From contig JALOTN010000027.1 in assembly GCA_025457885.1 (NCBI GenBank), positions 1 through 34,755 of the forward strand: a stretch of DNA of 34,755 bases, read 5' to 3'. Within the stretch, counting starts at the first letter, position 1. Each line of letters opens with the position of its first letter. Position numbers and translations under genes: made by a program. This stretch comes from Thermoplasmatota archaeon. Its GTDB lineage: Archaea > Thermoplasmatota > E2 > DHVEG-1. Shown one piece after another: positions 9,380 to 17,683 of the stretch. The notes beneath the pieces were generated by a model that was not told where the DNA came from, made no database searches, and saw only the letters and a program-made list of their open reading frames with translations.

Positions 9380-10363
9380 TTACCTTAGTTTCTTCCGTTT
9401 GATCATAAACAATAACCCAATTGTAAGTGCGCAGAGGAGGATGAAGAATTCAAAACCAGGGGTCGATTTCATGACCGGCACTGTAAGAACAGACGTCATG
9501 GAACTCGTCAATCCATCATCGTCTGTCACTTGAAGAGAAATCGTAAAGTGCCCACCTTGCGTATACCGATGGGTCGGATTCTGAAGTGTTGAACTGTTTC
9601 CATCACCGAAATTCCAACGCCATTCCATAATCGACCCATCCGGGTCATAGGAGGAATCAGCCAGCTGAATGTTGTCTTCCGTTGTCGGCTCAGGTGGTGA
9701 AAAAGAAAAACCTGCAATCGGTGCAGTATTCTCCTCAGCAACCAGATAAGTTATCTCAAGAAACGGTGAATAATCATTATATTCCTTGGTTCTAAAATAC
9801 GTCATTGGGATATTTGATTGTTTCCAGCTACTTTCATCAGCTATTTTCCAACCATAGAACGCCCGCTGCTGAATAAGATCTTGAACATCATTGCTGACAT
9901 CCCAGGTCATCCAATGTCCTTTCGAGCTTGGGACAAAAGCATTACCCGAAGGAATTATCGCATATGATGGCTGTGTTTTCCAATTGACAAACTCTTCAGT
10001 CCACGTGTTTTCAATGGAATACAAACTAAGATTTCTTCCTGCAGGGTCCGTCCCAGACCAGTTATAATAATACAAATGAAGAGAAGCAGAGAGAATGACT
10101 GCCGACGAAGGGATAGAGAAAAGATCAAACTTGATTAACGAATCTATTTCATTGAGGTTCTGACCATTCGCTCCAAAGGCATTCCTGACAGCCATATCCA
10201 TGGAATACCCAGATTGAGCCGAGGGATTATCATTCTTAATCATCGTATCATCCACTGGTTTAACAACAACTGTTGTTGTTCCAGCACAAGTTGCTGTTGA
10301 TACACTGACCAAACTTAGAATAAAAACAACAAAAACTCTATAGATGTGGCTTGATTTTTTCAA
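9380..10363 (-). CDS. Secreted DNRLRE/CBM96-like and PKD protein with C-terminal sorting anchor
   Basis: The start is a TTG at 10363 preceded by a strong GGAGAGGAG; the product is 327 aa. Residues 1-27 form a signal peptide. Residues 30-205 resemble DNRLRE/CBM96-type beta-sandwich domains (VKPVDDTMIKND, later SLIKFDLFSIPSSAVI, and WDVSNDVQDLI). Residues 213-296 are a PKD domain with the hallmark WNFGDG and NPTHRY. The C-terminus has TPGFEFF, a hydrophobic helix and a basic tail IKRKKLR, a layout like PGF-CTERM archaeosortase signals. It converges with the beta-helix gene, with 37 nt between their ends. Probably a cell-surface protein; the binding partner is not visible. Confidence 0.78.
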   Translation of the reverse strand: MKKSSHIYRVFVVFILSLVSVSTATCAGTTTVVVKPVDDTMIKNDNPSAQSGYSMDMAVRNAFGANGQNLNEIDSLIKFDLFSIPSSAVILSASLHLYYYNWSGTDPAGRNLSLYSIENTWTEEFVNWKTQPSYAIIPSGNAFVPSSKGHWMTWDVSNDVQDLIQQRAFYGWKIADESSWKQSNIPMTYFRTKEYNDYSPFLEITYLVAEENTAPIAGFSFSPPEPTTEDNIQLADSSYDPDGSIMEWRWNFGDGNSSTLQNPTHRYTQGGHFTISLQVTDDDGLTSSMTSVLTVPVMKSTPGFEFFILLCALTIGLLFMIKRKKLR

Positions 10364-10526
10364 GTAATCTCCTCTCCGTTTTTTATTTTCCCAGCCAATG
10401 TATTCAATGTTTCCTTAAAAACATATCTTTAATTTGAGAAAAACAAACTGTTGTATTACCTACTAGCTTTATTAAGAATCAAAAAATATGGTGTCTCAAT
10501 CCGAAGCGTAGTCAAGAAGGTGTACG

Positions 10527-11453
10527 ATGATAACCTGTGAGAGATTAACAAAAACATTTCAATCGGTCACCGCAATACAAGACTTATCCATCACAATCCC
10601 TGATGGGTGCATCTTTGGTCTTCTCGGACCAAATGGAGCAGGAAAAACCACAACAATGCGGATGCTTTCCTGCCTCATCCAACCAACATCAGGAAAAGCA
10701 CACATCGATTCGTACGAGATAGGAAATAAAGAAGACGCACAACACATTCGTAAGATGATTGGTTTACTCCCTGAGGTACCCGGACTTTATGAGACCCTCG
10801 GGGCTTACAAAAATCTTGATTTCTATGCACAACTCTATGGTGTCCCAAAAAAACAACGGGAGGAGTCAATTCAAACGACGCTTACGAACCTTGATTTGTG
10901 GGATCGACGGGACGAACCAGTCGGGGGGTTCTCAAAAGGCATGAAACAGAAGATAGCAATCGCCCGGGCTCTCATTCATGACCCGAAATATATCTTCCTG
11001 GATGAACCGACCGCAAGTCTTGATCCAATGGCTGCGAAAGTAGTCAGAGAATATATCCTTGAGCTGAAAAAAAAAGGAAACACCATCCTGATAAACACTC
11101 ATAATCTCTCAGAAGCAGAACGGATCTGCGATTCGGTTGCATTGGTGAAAAACAGGATTGTGAAGGTAGGGAACCCAAAAGATCTCGCAAAAGGATTGTT
11201 CACAAGAACAATCAACATCACCATAAAAAAAATCCCTTCGACGTTACTAAAAGATATCGAATCATTCTCCTTGGTTTCCCAAGCACATGTCCAGGGAAAC
11301 CAATTAATTCTTAATGTGAAAAACCCCGAGGAGGATAACCCGCAGATTATCACTTGGTTACTCAAACAAGGACTTCAAATACAATTTATCTCAGAAGAAG
11401 AGCATTCATTAGAGGATGTATACCTAAAACTTATCGAGGAGGCAGGTCAATGA
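10527..11453 (+). CDS. ABC transporter ATP-binding protein
   Basis: This 308-aa ATPase energises the membrane protein encoded next to it. Walker A is GPNGAGKT (34-41), the signature is GGFSKGMKQ (133-141), Walker B with catalytic Glu is YIFLDEP (155-161), and the switch His is H192 in INTHNLSEAE. The roughly 75-residue C-terminal extension and the overall type match the CcmA/NatA-like ATPases of ABC-2 exporters. The ATG at 10527 follows AGGTG at 10518-10522. The TGA stop overlaps the permease ATG (ATGA at 11450-11453), so the two are translationally coupled. The exported substrate cannot be read from the sequence. Confidence 0.93.
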   Translation: MITCERLTKTFQSVTAIQDLSITIPDGCIFGLLGPNGAGKTTTMRMLSCLIQPTSGKAHIDSYEIGNKEDAQHIRKMIGLLPEVPGLYETLGAYKNLDFYAQLYGVPKKQREESIQTTLTNLDLWDRRDEPVGGFSKGMKQKIAIARALIHDPKYIFLDEPTASLDPMAAKVVREYILELKKKGNTILINTHNLSEAERICDSVALVKNRIVKVGNPKDLAKGLFTRTINITIKKIPSTLLKDIESFSLVSQAHVQGNQLILNVKNPEEDNPQIITWLLKQGLQIQFISEEEHSLEDVYLKLIEEAGQ

Positions 11454-12526
11454 TACGCTGGAAAAACGCTTGGATTGTAATGCGAAAAGACCTTGCTGAG
11501 TTCAAGAAACAGAAATTCGTCATCGGATCTATCGTTGCTATGCCTATCTTCCTAGGGGTCGTCCTGCCATTAGTCATGTTCGTACCCATGGTGACCATGG
11601 TTCCCCTTGACAGACCATGGGATATCAACGGATTGCTTGAAATCGGGAACCTCCCAGATGACGCTACGATTCCATGGACAAACAAGACGATTCAGAACGG
11701 TTCCTTTGATTCAACAATCTTAAACCATACGAAAATTCAAAATACCTCCTTGACACACTGCATCATCGACTCATGTATCCTTGAAAACACTACGATACAA
11801 GATTCAACCATACAGAAAAGTGTTCTTCATGATTCTATCCTCATCAATGTTACCGTGATTCGCGCAGAAGGAGCATCACTCGACGGTCGAAACATTCTAG
11901 CCATTTCATCAGACCTACGATTCATTAAAACAAAACCATCAGAAATCGATCAGGTCCTACCAATGATGTTTAACATGATTCTGATGATTTTCATTATCGT
12001 TCCTGCGACCCTCCCGACCATCATTGCCACTTATAGCATCGTTGGAGAAAAAAACAATCGAAGCTTAGAACCTTTGTTGGCTACACCGACAACAGATGGA
12101 GAGTTGCTCACAGGGAAGATTTTCTCATCGTTCGTCCCATCAATGGGTGCAACATACCTCGCATTTACATTAGGAGTGGTTCTGCTAGATATTGTGTTAA
12201 TTCCTAAGGTAGGATACCCAATCCTTCCGAATCTCACCTGGATCTTGTCGATGCTCCTTCTTGCACCAACCGCTTGCCTTATGAGTGTCCTTGCATGTGT
12301 CCTTGTCTCCTCAAAAGTGAGCGATGTCCGGGCTGCACAGCAACTCGGGGGATTTGTCATCATGCCTGTTGTCCTTCTCATGCTTGGGGTACTCGCAGGA
12401 TTCATTTTCCTATCACCAGTGATGATATTCATCTTCGCAGGGCTTTACGGGGCACTTGACGTCGGTCTTTTTTTGTTTGCAAAAGCCATCTTCAACCGAG
12501 AAGCGATCCTCACAAAATGGTCTTAG
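11450..12526 (+). CDS. ABC-2 family permease with pentapeptide-like external loop
   Basis: The start is the ATG at 11450 overlapping the ATPase stop; the product is 358 aa. One helix lies at about 24-50, and five or six more between 160 and 348 (IFIIVPATLPTIIATYSIVG, then ILSMLLLAPTACLMSVLACV), as in NatB-like ABC-2 permeases. The loop between helix 1 and helix 2 contains residues 81-136, where an Ile, Leu, Phe or Val recurs exactly every fifth residue for twelve positions, with a small residue (T, C or S) usually two places before each. That is the signature of a pentapeptide-repeat beta-helix and is unusual in a transporter loop. Ends 6 nt before the end of the convergent sulfotransferase. 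Confidence 0.85.
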   Translation: MIRWKNAWIVMRKDLAEFKKQKFVIGSIVAMPIFLGVVLPLVMFVPMVTMVPLDRPWDINGLLEIGNLPDDATIPWTNKTIQNGSFDSTILNHTKIQNTSLTHCIIDSCILENTTIQDSTIQKSVLHDSILINVTVIRAEGASLDGRNILAISSDLRFIKTKPSEIDQVLPMMFNMILMIFIIVPATLPTIIATYSIVGEKNNRSLEPLLATPTTDGELLTGKIFSSFVPSMGATYLAFTLGVVLLDIVLIPKVGYPILPNLTWILSMLLLAPTACLMSVLACVLVSSKVSDVRAAQQLGGFVIMPVVLLMLGVLAGFIFLSPVMIFIFAGLYGALDVGLFLFAKAIFNREAILTKWS

Positions 12527-12532
12527 ACGCCC

Positions 12533-13666
12533 TCAAAAAGGAGGAGTCTCATACCCAAATTCCTTAATAGCAAAACCCCATTTTTTTTCAATTTTTTTCT
12601 TTGATTCTTCATCAACAGTATATTGGTCTTTTTTCATATTCCATTGAGTCCGAATATAAGAGTCAAACGAAGCTTCAGCACCCTGAAAACCTTTGAGCTG
12701 TAACATCTCATAGATTTTCTTAATCTCCTGAAATGGTTTTGTGATGAAATCCTCATAACGAACCTGGATGAGATTTCCGTTCGGGATAAGTTGCCGTTCC
12801 TTCAAATATTTTTGAGTCAAAGCAGTATACAGATTCATCATACTCTCCTCTACCACCTCGATTTGAGGTGGTTTTTGGACACAGAAACGAGGTATCGTTA
12901 TTTTCATAAACTTCATCATGGAATAGTACAAATCATAGGGATTCCTATAAAGAAAAATGAACTTCGCATCAGGAAACATCTCCAGGAGAATCTTTATTTT
13001 CCCAGTGTTATCTTGATTCTTCAATATAAGTTGCTTTCCCTCTTGATAAAAAGTGATTTTCTTAAGAATATACAGATAGTAACGTTTCCATTCCTCGATG
13101 ATCTCCTTTGATGCATGGTCCATGCAAACGGATGAATTGTAAAACTCCATATTTTTTGGGAAACACCATCCATGATAATATGAATAAGGACAAAACGCAC
13201 CAATTGCATACTGGTCCTCTTGGGGATAATCTGCATGCATAGGTACATTATCCATTGGTCTTTTTTTTGGGATACTTTGACTCACCAGAGGTTTGAAGAG
13301 TTTTTCGCCTCCAAGGAAGACTCCCGGGAGGTACGCTTGGAATGTCGTTAAATACCCAAAATTTTTATCCTGTGAAAGGACGTTGTGCATATAGGTTGTT
13401 CCACTACGCCAATGACCGATAATAAACAACGGTGGATGAGTGATTCGTGTCTGCTCGATGTGTTTATCGAACTGTAATCGTTCTTTTATGTAGAACGGGA
13501 GCATTACTGCACTCAAACTCATAGAATAAGTCAATCGCGGGATATACTGTACATGAACCTTGAATCGATTTTGCGCAAGAAGAAACAGGAGGTTGGGGAG
13601 TGTGTATCCCGGTAAGGGAGTGTTTTTTACAAAAAGTGCTTGTTTTCGTAGATCGTCAAATTCCAT
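12533..13666 (-). CDS. PAPS-dependent-type sulfotransferase (Sulfotransfer_3-like)
   Basis: The 377-aa product carries the two nucleotide-binding hallmarks of PAPS sulfotransferases: a 5'-phosphosulfate loop IIGHWRSGTTYMHNVLS (from residue 82) and a 3'-phosphate motif FIFLYRNPYDLYYSM (236-250, R241 and S249). KKRPMDN (134-140) and QEDQYA (149-154) are also shared with this family. It transfers sulfate from PAPS to an unidentified acceptor in the cytosol or at the inner membrane face. It is a paralogue of the gene at 18760-19884. The ATG at 13666 has no Shine-Dalgarno, but a TATA-like element sits 25-34 nt upstream, which fits a leaderless mRNA. It diverges from the ASST-like pair. Confidence 0.88.
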   Translation of the reverse strand: MEFDDLRKQALFVKNTPLPGYTLPNLLFLLAQNRFKVHVQYIPRLTYSMSLSAVMLPFYIKERLQFDKHIEQTRITHPPLFIIGHWRSGTTYMHNVLSQDKNFGYLTTFQAYLPGVFLGGEKLFKPLVSQSIPKKRPMDNVPMHADYPQEDQYAIGAFCPYSYYHGWCFPKNMEFYNSSVCMDHASKEIIEEWKRYYLYILKKITFYQEGKQLILKNQDNTGKIKILLEMFPDAKFIFLYRNPYDLYYSMMKFMKITIPRFCVQKPPQIEVVEESMMNLYTALTQKYLKERQLIPNGNLIQVRYEDFITKPFQEIKKIYEMLQLKGFQGAEASFDSYIRTQWNMKKDQYTVDEESKKKIEKKWGFAIKEFGYETPPF

Positions 13667-13690
13667 TGGGCAGGGATATTTAAGGCTCCG

Positions 13691-13700
13691 TTATATTAAA
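13691..13700 (-). promoter_or_regulatory. TATA-like element for the sulfotransferase gene
   Basis: On the minus strand the sequence reads TTTAATATAA, centred about 29 nt upstream of the ATG at 13666. That distance places the transcription start at or next to the start codon. The absence of a Shine-Dalgarno sequence before this ATG agrees with leaderless initiation. No factor-binding evidence is available. Confidence 0.45.
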
Positions 13701-13742
13701 CTTCTGTCCACCTGAAAGCTGGTTTGATGCTTGTAACAGAAC

Positions 13743-13754
13743 ATATATATATTT
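13743..13754 (+). promoter_or_regulatory. TATA-like element for first ASST-like gene
   Basis: An alternating AT stretch ATATATATATTT lies about 61 nt upstream of the ATG at 13810. A start site near 13775 would give a leader of about 35 nt that includes GGAAG (13794-13798) as a loosely spaced ribosome-binding site. The 143-bp gap 13667-13809 thus holds separate outward promoters for two sulfur-transfer genes. Confidence 0.4.
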
Positions 13755-13809
13755 AATCAATGAATAATAACACATTATCTGAATACACGAAAAGGAAGAA
13801 TGTTTCCAA

Positions 13810-15537
13810 ATGAAAAAAGGTTTCATCTCGACACTCCTCTGCATTATCATCGTAAGTCTTTTTTGTGAAACCCCAACAATTGCTCTCTCTGGCTCTTATT
13901 CTGCATCTCAACAGTCTTTGACAACCTTGCTTGATGGCCAAATATTATTTGCTCCGATGAACTCTTGGACCACATATCTTATCAATAATGAAGGTGAGGT
14001 CATTCACACCTGGGAGAGTACGTATTTTCCAGGAGAATCAGCATACCTCTTAGATGATGGAAGCCTCCTTCGGACAATCAAATTATCATTTGCCTATGGT
14101 GGCGATGGCGGTGGTATTCAGAAATTCAACTGGGCAGGATCGTTACTGTGGAATTATCAATATTATACGGATGACTATCTAAGTCATCATGATATCTGCC
14201 CATTAAAAAATGGTAATGTTTTAATGATCGCATGGGAGTTTAAAACCCGAGATGAGGCGATCGCTGCAGGACGAGACCCAAATAAATTAACAGGCAACAA
14301 GCTCATGCCGGATCATATCATTGAGGTGAAACCCACAGGGCCAACAACAGGGGATATCGTGTGGGAATGGCATGTGTGGGATCATCTCATTCAAGACTAC
14401 GACATGACTAAAGAAAATTACGGTGTTGTAGAGGATCACCATGAATTGATTGACCTGAATTATGGATATACTACTGCTGATTGGTTGCATACCAATGCAA
14501 TCGATTACAACGAAGAACTTGATCAGATTCTTTTAACAGTACGGAATTTCAATGAAATCTGGATCATTGACCATAGCACCACTACGGAGGAAGCCGCGGG
14601 TCATACTGGGGGGAACAGTGGAAAAGGCGGGGATCTTCTGTATCGTTGGGGAAACCCGCAAGCCTATCGGGCAGGAGGACAAAGCAATCAGAAATTCTTT
14701 CTCCAACATGATGCGTCCTGGGTAAAACCAGGATATCCTGGGGAAGGCAATATCATCGTATTCAACAATGGTCTTGGACGACCCGGTGGGAGCATCACTA
14801 GTATTGATGAAATCATCCCACCAGTCGACGACAATGGAACCTATTATCATGAACAGGGAACAGCGTATGGTCCATCAGAACAAACCTGGACGTATACCTG
14901 TGATTTTTTTGCACTTATCATCGGGGGAGTGACCCGATTAACGAATGGAAATACTCTTATCTGTAATGGACCTGGGGGAAGATTCTTCGAAGTAACACCA
15001 ACCGGTGCTACTGTTTGGGAATATACAAACCAATATCCGACCCCGGCTACTAATAATGTGTTTAGCATTCAATACATCTCAGAAAATGAGCCACCAGATC
15101 CTGAAGTACCAAACCTGAACTGTGAAGGTATTTTATCCTGGACAAGGGTGAAGCCAGGGGAGACCGTGACAGGAAGTTTTATGGTAGAAAATATTGGAGG
15201 GGTGGACTCCTTTTTACACTGGCGAGTGAATGTATCAAACCTCAAATGGGGAACCTGGTCTTTTGAACCGGAAACCGGTGAAAACCTCACGCCCCAGGAG
15301 GGTAAAATAAATATCCATGTAGCTGTCCAAGCTCCAATGAATCAATCCACAAAATTTGAAGGATACATCATGGTGGAAAATTGTGATGATCCAACCGATT
15401 TTGATGTCATCCCTGTAACCTTAAAAACTCCAACGAAGAGTTCTTTGATATTTTCAATTTTTCATTGGATGCTTACCAAGATGAACGATTTCTTTTTCTA
15501 TATGCACAATATACCAAAACCATCCTATTATGTATAA
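13810..15537 (+). CDS. Secreted arylsulfotransferase-like beta-propeller (ASST family)
   Basis: The 575-aa product has a signal peptide (residues 1-26). Residues 40-432 read as an arylsulfotransferase beta-propeller. Motifs are SHHDICPLKNGNVLMIAWE (H126, H127), DWLHTNAIDYN (H227), ILLTVRNFNEI (R245) and FFLQHDASW (H300) before VFNNG. By recalled comparison with E. coli AssT, where three His and one Arg form the active site around a sulfated His, all four appear retained; H300 sits at the position of the sulfated His. ASST enzymes move sulfuryl groups between phenolic compounds without PAPS. Residues 444-540 form an Ig-like domain (GILSWTRVKPGETVTGSF), and the tail is hydrophobic. A 41-45% GC, repeat-free gene in tandem with a paralogue at 15582. 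Confidence 0.85.
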   Translation: MKKGFISTLLCIIIVSLFCETPTIALSGSYSASQQSLTTLLDGQILFAPMNSWTTYLINNEGEVIHTWESTYFPGESAYLLDDGSLLRTIKLSFAYGGDGGGIQKFNWAGSLLWNYQYYTDDYLSHHDICPLKNGNVLMIAWEFKTRDEAIAAGRDPNKLTGNKLMPDHIIEVKPTGPTTGDIVWEWHVWDHLIQDYDMTKENYGVVEDHHELIDLNYGYTTADWLHTNAIDYNEELDQILLTVRNFNEIWIIDHSTTTEEAAGHTGGNSGKGGDLLYRWGNPQAYRAGGQSNQKFFLQHDASWVKPGYPGEGNIIVFNNGLGRPGGSITSIDEIIPPVDDNGTYYHEQGTAYGPSEQTWTYTCDFFALIIGGVTRLTNGNTLICNGPGGRFFEVTPTGATVWEYTNQYPTPATNNVFSIQYISENEPPDPEVPNLNCEGILSWTRVKPGETVTGSFMVENIGGVDSFLHWRVNVSNLKWGTWSFEPETGENLTPQEGKINIHVAVQAPMNQSTKFEGYIMVENCDDPTDFDVIPVTLKTPTKSSLIFSIFHWMLTKMNDFFFYMHNIPKPSYYV

Positions 15538-15551
15538 ATTTGGGAAAAAAC

Positions 15552-15559
15552 TATTTATA
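15552..15559 (+). promoter_or_regulatory. TATA box for second ASST-like gene, leaderless geometry
   Basis: TATTTATA is centred about 26 nt before the ATG at 15582, the archaeal TATA-to-start distance. No Shine-Dalgarno is visible in the intervening AT-rich bases, so the message is probably leaderless. It implies that the second paralogue has its own promoter only 44 nt after the first one ends. Confidence 0.5.
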
Positions 15560-15581
15560 GAGATTGATAATTAAATATATC

Positions 15582-17357
15582 ATGAAAATTGACAGTTACT
15601 CTCGAGGATGGAAAGTTTTATTATCAGGAAAAATTCGATTAACGATTTTTTCCATAATTTTCCTTTTACTAAGTACTACTGTGCCGTTGTCATCATCGCA
15701 ACAAATAAACCAAACATCGTTACCTCTGAATTTTACGGAGGGGCAATTCTTATACTCCCCAATGTGGACGACAACAACATATCTACGATATCCTGATGGG
15801 GCGTTGAACCATTCATGGACAAGCAGCTATTTCCCTGGAATCGCAGTCTGGTGGCTTGGTGATGGAACCATTCTGCGGACAATCCGAACTGGCTCTGGTG
15901 GAGGAACAGGTGGATCTGGTGGGGGTGTACAAATCGTTGAATGGGACGGGACGATTACCTGGGACTTCCGGTATAATACGGGTGGTGTGCTGTCGCATCA
16001 TGATATTAAAACTTTACCGAACGGAAATATTCTTTTGATCGCCTGGGAGACTAAAACCCGTACTGAAGCGATCGCGGCAGGAAGGAATCCCAGCTATGTG
16101 ACCAGTTCAGGATTATGGCCTGATCATGTCATTGAGGTCCAACAAACAGGGCCAACAAGCGGGGAGATCGTCTGGGAGTGGCATGTCTGGGATCATCTGA
16201 TACAGGATTTTGATTCATCAAAGGAGAACTACGGGGTGGTCGGAGACCATCCTGAGCTTGTTGATATCAATTATGCGACCTCAACACAACAGGACTGGAT
16301 GCATACGAACTCCATTGATTACAATGCAGACTTTGATCAGATCCTCATCAGTGTGCATAATTTCAATGAAATCTGGATCATCGACCATAGCACTACCACA
16401 GATGAAGCCGCAAGTCACACGGGAGGGAACAGTGGGAAAGGAGGAGACCTCCTCTACCGCTGGGGAAACCCGATGACCTATGATGAAGGGACAACTTCTG
16501 ATCGAAAGCTCTTCAGTCAGCATGACTCTTCATGGATTGACGAAGGATGCCCTGGTGAGGGAGATATCCTCATTTTCAATAATGGAGCAAACCGCCCCGG
16601 AAGCCATTATTCGACGATAGACCAGATAACCCCCCCGGTGGATGAGAACGGGCAGTACTATCTCGCACCAGGAACCGCGTATGGACCAGAAACGCAAACA
16701 TGGATGTACATTGCGAATCCTCCCACGAGTTTCTATGCAAGTCATATCTCCGGAGCCTGGCGACTGGAAAGTGGGAACACCCTTATCACCAACGGAGAAT
16801 CAGGAAAAATCTTCGAGGTGACTCCTGAGGGATCCACTGTATGGCAATACAACAGCGGGGGGCAAGTCTTCAAAGTAGTCTACATCCCACCTGAAGAACC
16901 ATCACCACCGCCTCAAAATGAAACTACACCAAATCTTGACTGCTCAGGGAGCCTCTCCTGGACAGATATCAAACCAGGAGCCACGGTCGCAGGGAATTTC
17001 CAAATACTAAATATCGGGGATAACGAATCACTCTTGAACTGGACTATTGATGCCTCATCAATATCCTGGGGAACCTGGTCGTTCACCCCAGACTCAGGAA
17101 CGGGGTTAACCCCTGAAGATGGCTCTCTCACCATCCTTGCAACAGTAATAACACCTGATGAGCCGGATTCAGTATTCGAAGGATCCATCAAAGTAATAAA
17201 CATAGATGACCCGACAGACTATGATTTCATCATCGTGTCCCTTTCAACACCACTAAAAATCGTTCCACCCTGGATCGAATTCCTCCAACAGTTCCTCTCA
17301 CATATCCTCCAGAACCATCCGGTGCTCCAAGCATTACTGAATCAGTTCATCTCATAA
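15582..17357 (+). CDS. Secreted arylsulfotransferase-like beta-propeller, second paralogue
   Basis: The start is the ATG at 15582; a TTG at 15564 is in frame but lies between the TATA box and that ATG. The product is 591 aa with a signal peptide (hydrophobic 20-34, ending about LSSSQ40). The propeller parallels the upstream gene almost motif for motif: LSHHDIKTLPNGNILLIAWE (H139, H140), DWMHTNSIDYN (H241), FSQHDSSW (H314) and IFNNG. One position differs: ILISVHNFNEI has H259 where the first paralogue has Arg. A Gly/Ser-rich insert (GSGGGTGGSGGG) occurs at 104-115. The C-terminal Ig-like domain (SLSWTDIKPGATVAGNF) is shared. Together the two look like an old tandem duplication with divergence at the active site. 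Confidence 0.85.
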   Translation: MKIDSYSRGWKVLLSGKIRLTIFSIIFLLLSTTVPLSSSQQINQTSLPLNFTEGQFLYSPMWTTTTYLRYPDGALNHSWTSSYFPGIAVWWLGDGTILRTIRTGSGGGTGGSGGGVQIVEWDGTITWDFRYNTGGVLSHHDIKTLPNGNILLIAWETKTRTEAIAAGRNPSYVTSSGLWPDHVIEVQQTGPTSGEIVWEWHVWDHLIQDFDSSKENYGVVGDHPELVDINYATSTQQDWMHTNSIDYNADFDQILISVHNFNEIWIIDHSTTTDEAASHTGGNSGKGGDLLYRWGNPMTYDEGTTSDRKLFSQHDSSWIDEGCPGEGDILIFNNGANRPGSHYSTIDQITPPVDENGQYYLAPGTAYGPETQTWMYIANPPTSFYASHISGAWRLESGNTLITNGESGKIFEVTPEGSTVWQYNSGGQVFKVVYIPPEEPSPPPQNETTPNLDCSGSLSWTDIKPGATVAGNFQILNIGDNESLLNWTIDASSISWGTWSFTPDSGTGLTPEDGSLTILATVITPDEPDSVFEGSIKVINIDDPTDYDFIIVSLSTPLKIVPPWIEFLQQFLSHILQNHPVLQALLNQFIS

Positions 17358-17511
17358 CCCAAACACGGTGGGGAGAATACGAGGGAAGAGACTGGAGAGG
17401 ATAACAACACCGCATCCGCTCCTCATCTGATTCTTTTCTTCAGAACAAATGAATTTGTCAAAGATTTGGGAAGAATGTTTATTAAGAAACGACGAATAAT
17501 CAGGACAAACT

Positions 17512-17683
17512 ATGATACAATCTACACGGGGGTAACTGTATCTCTTCCTCAACCTCGAAATCCCAGGGGAAATATATTTTTGAGTCACCAACGGACTTTG
17601 AAAAAGAATTCCCCAATGAGCTTCACATCCATCAAGTACACACTAAAAAGGATTTCAAGATATTCTATAACATCCCTTTTCAT
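17512..17683 (+). other. Out-of-frame N-terminal coding segment of the GNAT gene (apparent frameshift)
   Basis: Immediately 5' of the GTG at 17684 the same frame stays open to a TGA at 17513-17515 and encodes residues that look conserved for this GNAT family (VHTKKDFKIFYNIPFHV, directly before YKNNPYWVAP). No ATG, GTG or TTG exists in that frame. An ATG at 17512 lies one frame away; removing one G from the run of five at 17528-17532 would join it in frame to this segment. A TATA-like TTTATTAAG at 17478-17486 sits about 30 nt before that ATG. The remaining part of the gap, 17358-17511, holds no recognisable gene. Confidence 0.6.

Noticed and set aside
12031..12432. 133-aa minus-strand open frame within the ABC permease
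   Set aside because: It lies opposite membrane helices of a well-supported permease and lacks any coherent domain.
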